From Nitrososphaerota archaeon (lineage in GTDB: Archaea; Thermoproteota; Nitrososphaeria; Nitrososphaerales; Nitrosopumilaceae), in NCBI GenBank assembly GCA_016872015.1, contig VHBK01000014.1:1-32122 (forward strand): a stretch of 32,122 bases of DNA. Reading direction: 5' to 3'. A program made the translations under genes and the position numbers. The first letter of the stretch is position 1. Each line of letters starts with the position of its first letter. Positions 29,964-32,122 of this stretch are shown here, piece by piece. The notes under the pieces were generated by a model. The model searched no databases. It saw only the letters and a list, made by a program, of their open reading frames with translations, and was not told the DNA's origin.

Positions 29964-30825
29964 TCAGTCTTAGCAAATATTCCAAGTGAGACTTTGCATC
30001 ATTTTCTGGAATAATTCTAAGGCTTGCTGCAGCTTTTCCTGCATAGTCTTTTAGCATTTTCTCCATGTGGTTGAAAATATCACGCGGGTCCATGCTTCTC
30101 TTTACTAGTAGATTAAACAGCTTGTCCTCGTTTTTCCAGTCAATTAGGTCGTCTCGAATTTGATATGCAATGCCAATGTTTCTTCCGTATTCAGATAGTG
30201 CAACGATTTGGTCCTCACTTCCACCACCGATTATTGCGCCAAGCCTTGATGATACCTCAAACGCAGTTGCGGTTTTGTATTCTATAACCTTGAGATAGTC
30301 ATCAAATGTAAGATCCTGGCTTGTCTCCAGCATTGTCTCTAGTACTTCGCCTTCACTCATCAGCATTGCAGTGTTTGCCAGGTCTTTTGTGATTCTTGGA
30401 TTGTTTAGCCTAGATGATATGTTCAGAATTAACCCAAGTACAAAATCGCCAGTCAGAATGCTGGTGTTGTATCCGTATTTGATGTGAAATGGGTCCTTGT
30501 GTCTTCGCGACGTTTCATTGTCGATAATATCATCATGGATTACTGATTCTGTGTGTAAAAATTCCACTGCACAGCCTGCTGCAAATGCTCGCTCATCTAT
30601 TTTACCGACAGACTCTGCAGCTAGCAACAATATCAATGGTCTGATTCTTTTTCCGCCCTCTATTGCGTACATTAGGGGCTGCATGAACTCTGACTTGGAA
30701 TATAGTGATAATTCGGATTCTAGGGCGTTGTCTATTTTTTGGATATACTCTTTGTATGTGTCAAGTAATGGATTGATTTTCAGATTTTTTCGATCCAAAA
30801 AGCTACACTCGACCGATCTCTTCAC
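29947..30825 (-). CDS. Trans-type polyprenyl diphosphate synthase (GGPP synthase-like)
   Basis: This 292-residue all-helical enzyme condenses isopentenyl diphosphate with allylic primers. The aspartate-rich motifs are D98-D99-I-I-D102 (HTESVIHDDIID) and D225-D226-L-I-D229 (GIAYQIRDDLID), with GGKRIRPLI upstream. The residue five before the first Asp, which helps set chain length, is Glu93 rather than an aromatic. The product could be geranylgeranyl diphosphate for ether lipids or a longer chain for menaquinone. The GTG at 30825 is the longest start. A TTG at 30798 would better fit the TATA-like stretch at 30832-30839. Confidence 0.9.
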   Translation of the reverse strand: MKRSVECSFLDRKNLKINPLLDTYKEYIQKIDNALESELSLYSKSEFMQPLMYAIEGGKRIRPLILLLAAESVGKIDERAFAAGCAVEFLHTESVIHDDIIDNETSRRHKDPFHIKYGYNTSILTGDFVLGLILNISSRLNNPRITKDLANTAMLMSEGEVLETMLETSQDLTFDDYLKVIEYKTATAFEVSSRLGAIIGGGSEDQIVALSEYGRNIGIAYQIRDDLIDWKNEDKLFNLLVKRSMDPRDIFNHMEKMLKDYAGKAAASLRIIPENDAKSHLEYLLRLTTLKL

Positions 30826-30831
30826 TTACAG

Positions 30832-30839
30832 TATTAATA
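30832..30839 (-). promoter_or_regulatory. TATA-like box for the polyprenyl synthase gene
   Basis: Tattaata on the minus strand predicts transcription from about 30808-30811. That is downstream of the GTG at 30825 and upstream of the TTG at 30798. The box therefore bears on the choice of start codon. Confidence 0.35.
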
Positions 30840-30882
30840 GTTGATGTCGAAGTTTTGCCAAACAAATGATGAGTAAGGGTTT

Positions 30883-31151
30883 CTAGGATTTCTCCAGTAA
30901 TCTCCAAAGTTTGTTCAATTCAGGTGTGATTTTTTTAGTGCTCAGATACATTTTGGCATAGCCTGTCTTACAAGTACTTCCTTTACAGAGTTGCGCCAGT
31001 TCCTGTCTAAATTCTGTCTTGAGTCGTAAATTGTGACTCCTTTTTGAGATAGATAATCCACCTCGGGATCATAAGATTCTGAAGTTCTAATATTACTATC
31101 ATATTTTGTTGCGCCTGCGATCGTAATTTTGGCAATAAAACAAAGACGCAA
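30883..31151 (-). pseudogene. Possible frameshifted small gene downstream of tRNA-Glu
   Basis: The 337-base stretch between the polyprenyl synthase start and tRNA-Glu has no intact convincing gene. On the minus strand, one frame runs from ATG 31151 through SESYDPEVDYLSQKGVTIYDS and ends with a poorly protein-like tail at 30942. An overlapping frame, open from 31068 to a TAG at 30883-30885, ends with a protein-like KKITPELNKLWRLLEKS. Joining the two near 31020 requires a single-base deletion and gives one product of about 88 residues. I cannot assign a family. Either frame may be chance. Confidence 0.3.
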
Positions 31152-31162
31152 ATAATAACAAA

Positions 31163-31241
31163 TGGTGCTCCCGCCGGGATTTGGACCCGGGATCTCCGCC
31201 TTGAAAGGGCGACATGCTTGACCGGACTACACCACAGGAGC
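31163..31241 (-). tRNA. tRNA-Glu (anticodon TTC), CCA encoded
   Basis: The reverse strand from 31241 to 31166 folds as a 76-base tRNA: acceptor GCTCCTG/CGGGAGC, discriminator A, D stem GTGT, anticodon stem TCGCC/GGCGG, loop CTTTCAA and T stem CCGGG/CCCGG. The next bases (31165-31163) read CCA, so the tail is encoded. The T loop is TCCAAAT: position 55, normally U (pseudouridine), is C. There is no intron. Confidence 0.95.
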
Positions 31242-31288
31242 CCGTTTGCATCGCAAACTTGAGCGCATAAAATCTTTTGGACAGTAAA

Positions 31289-31299
31289 GATTTTTTTAT
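31289..31299 (+). promoter_or_regulatory. T/A-rich promoter region for the CADD/TenA-like gene
   Basis: The stretch ttttttattgg ends about 22 bases before the ATG at 31321, a position suited to a TATA box and leaderless transcription. The T-rich run makes the exact box uncertain. Confidence 0.3.
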
Positions 31300-31320
31300 T
31301 GGCAAAATCGCAACAATACC

Positions 31321-31959
31321 ATGTCACTTGCAAAAAAAATTGATCAGCTAATAGAACAGAAAAGCTTGCTCAAGCACCCATTTTACCAAATGTGGTCAGA
31401 AGGCAAATTATCAAAAGAAATGCTGGCAGGCTATTCCAAAGAATATTTCCAAATAGTAAAGGCAGTTCCGTCTTTTGTTGGAATGGTATCACAATATGCC
31501 CCAGAATCAATGATATCAGAAATTAGACAAAACCAGCAGGAAGAATCCGAGCACATTACCCCTTGGGCTCACTTTGCAGTATCGCTAGGCGTGCAAAACA
31601 TAGAATCCTATGTTGGCCTAGAAAAGACAACTTCTGCCGTATCTGAGCTGTCTGGTTTGATGACTTCGCTAGAGTCAGGCGCTGCAGCAATGTATGCATT
31701 TGAAAAGGAAATTCCAAAAATTAGTCACACAAAGCTGGAAGGACTGGCAAAATTCTACGATATCACTTCAGATTCCGCAACAGAATATTTCAGATTGCAC
31801 GAAGAAGCAGACATAAGACACGCAGCAACATGGGAAAAAATACTTGATGCCATCCCGAAAGAAAAACATGCAGAATTTTTGGTAATTGCAGAAAAGTCAC
31901 TAGATGCACAAAATCATCTGTTGGATTCCTGCTACGAAAATTACTGCACATCTCTATAA
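31321..31959 (+). CDS. Heme-oxygenase-like diiron protein of the CADD/TenA superfamily (candidate pABA synthase)
   Basis: This 212-residue all-helical cytoplasmic protein has the TenA/PqqC fold pattern. The six dimetal ligands of the CADD subgroup can be placed: E77-x6-H84 (EHITPWAH), E128, H160, D164 and H167 (HEEADIRH). From memory, in Chlamydia CADD these are E81, H88, E142, H174, D178 and H181, with identical internal spacings except that 10 residues are missing between H84 and E128. Tyr22 (HPFYQMW) aligns with CADD Tyr27 and Lys138 with CADD Lys152, both proposed to supply atoms for p-aminobenzoate. CADD Tyr141 is Phe127 here. TenA thiaminase is unlikely, since its catalytic Cys is not seen. 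Whether it makes pABA is inference. Confidence 0.87.
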   Translation: MSLAKKIDQLIEQKSLLKHPFYQMWSEGKLSKEMLAGYSKEYFQIVKAVPSFVGMVSQYAPESMISEIRQNQQEESEHITPWAHFAVSLGVQNIESYVGLEKTTSAVSELSGLMTSLESGAAAMYAFEKEIPKISHTKLEGLAKFYDITSDSATEYFRLHEEADIRHAATWEKILDAIPKEKHAEFLVIAEKSLDAQNHLLDSCYENYCTSL

Positions 31960-31990
31960 CTTTTATACACACAATCTATGTTTTGTTCAG

Positions 31991-32064
31991 GGGCCCATAA
32001 CTCAGCTTGGTAGAGTAACCGGCTCATAACCGGTGAGCCAAGGGATCGAAGCCCTTTGGGCCCA
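31991..32064 (+). tRNA. tRNA-Met (anticodon CAT), elongator type
   Basis: This 74-base tRNA has acceptor GGGCCCA/TGGGCCC, discriminator A, D stem ACTC/GAGT, anticodon stem ACCGG/CCGGT, loop CTCATAA and T stem AAGGG/CCCTT. The first pair is G-C, unlike the A-U of archaeal initiator tRNAs, so it is an elongator Met. A tRNA-Ile read after C34 modification cannot be ruled out. No CCA follows (CTT). The T loop is ATCGAAG. The 18 bases spanning the T arm are identical to those of tRNA-Arg. Confidence 0.93.
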
Positions 32065-32065
32065 C

Positions 32066-32122
32066 TTATTTTATCAATACTACTGGACACGCTGCATTAA
32101 GAGCTACATTGGTAGAGACTCT
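32066..32122 (-). CDS. C-terminal end of a universal stress protein (UspA family), partial
   Basis: The minus strand is open from the window edge to a TAA at 32066-32068, giving 18 residues that end STNVALNAACPVVLIK. This is the typical C-terminus of UspA-domain proteins (a GS-x-S-x-x-V helix, then CPV and a final beta strand). The rest of the gene lies outside the window. Its stop is two bases from the end of tRNA-Met, and the two converge. Confidence 0.65.
   Translation of the reverse strand, partial: RVSTNVALNAACPVVLIK

Noticed and set aside
30883-31151. Tyrosine recombinase remnant next to tRNA-Glu
   Set aside because: One frame holds a HNLRL stretch that vaguely resembles the HxLRH motif, but the other catalytic residues are not found.
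31007-31333. Minus-strand open frame of 108 codons crossing tRNA-Glu
   Set aside because: It runs through the tRNA and its promoter. The apparent protein contains the tRNA translated, for example the SRRRSRVQIPAGAP segment that such shadows typically give.
31321-31959. Thiaminase II (TenA) annotation
   Set aside because: The catalytic Cys of TenA is not seen at the expected place, while the full set of dimetal ligands of the CADD group is present.
1-32122. CRISPR arrays, insertion sequences, rRNA genes, prophage genes
   Set aside because: I saw no regularly spaced direct repeats, no transposase-like protein, no rRNA-like sequence and no phage structural gene.

Overview
The window is from an ammonia-oxidizing archaeon of the Thaumarchaeota (Nitrososphaerota), most likely the order Nitrosopumilales. 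The evidence is gene content and order: a Rieske/cytochrome b/membrane plastocyanin cluster, a three-gene acyl-CoA carboxylase of the 3-hydroxypropionate/4-hydroxybutyrate cycle, a peroxiredoxin, an 11-gene complex I lacking nuoEFG, and a polyprenyl synthase. From memory, this run resembles the one in Nitrosopumilus maritimus. GC content looks moderate (about 40%, estimated by eye), so a relative such as Nitrosotenuis is possible. Many genes start at or within a few bases of the expected transcription start, with an A/T-rich TATA-like box about 25-30 bases upstream. This fits leaderless archaeal mRNA. TTG and GTG starts are common.

Layout. 1-2,970: the tail of an unidentified gene, then a Rieske protein, cytochrome b and a blue copper protein (a bc1/b6f-like complex and its likely electron partner), facing a small beta-rich protein. 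3,008-5,213 (minus): tRNA-Arg(TCT), an OGG-type DNA glycosylase and a beta-CASP RNase. 5,328-8,060: a small Trp-rich protein, a two-cluster ferredoxin, then archaeosine tRNA-guanine transglycosylase and an AK6-like kinase. 8,135-12,312: YchF-like GTPase and Kae1 (plus), then a PH-like protein, an exported Lys/Glu-tailed protein and an inositol-monophosphatase-family enzyme (minus). 12,393-15,326: an unknown 371-residue protein, RFC large subunit, a cysteine-rich zinc-type protein and a coiled-coil protein. 15,416-18,976: carboxyltransferase, biotin carboxylase and biotin carrier protein. 18,982-19,452 (minus): peroxiredoxin. 19,568-29,963: nuoABCDHIJKMLN. 29,947-32,122: polyprenyl synthase, a probable frameshifted relic beside tRNA-Glu(TTC), a CADD/TenA-like diiron oxygenase homolog, tRNA-Met(CAT) and the end of a universal-stress-protein gene.

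The genes join core energy and carbon metabolism. Complex I and the Rieske/cyt b complex exchange electrons through the quinone pool, with copper proteins downstream. The carboxylase fixes bicarbonate. The complex has no NADH-input module, so its soluble electron partner is open; a ferredoxin is one candidate. I see no CRISPR array, insertion sequence, rRNA or prophage. The observations I rate highest are the CADD-type metal ligands plus the proposed self-sacrificing Tyr and Lys in the 31.3 kb gene, unusual T-loop bases in all three tRNAs, b6-type heme spacing in cytochrome b, a His-displaced quinone loop in NuoD, and the uncharacterized genes flanking rfcL.
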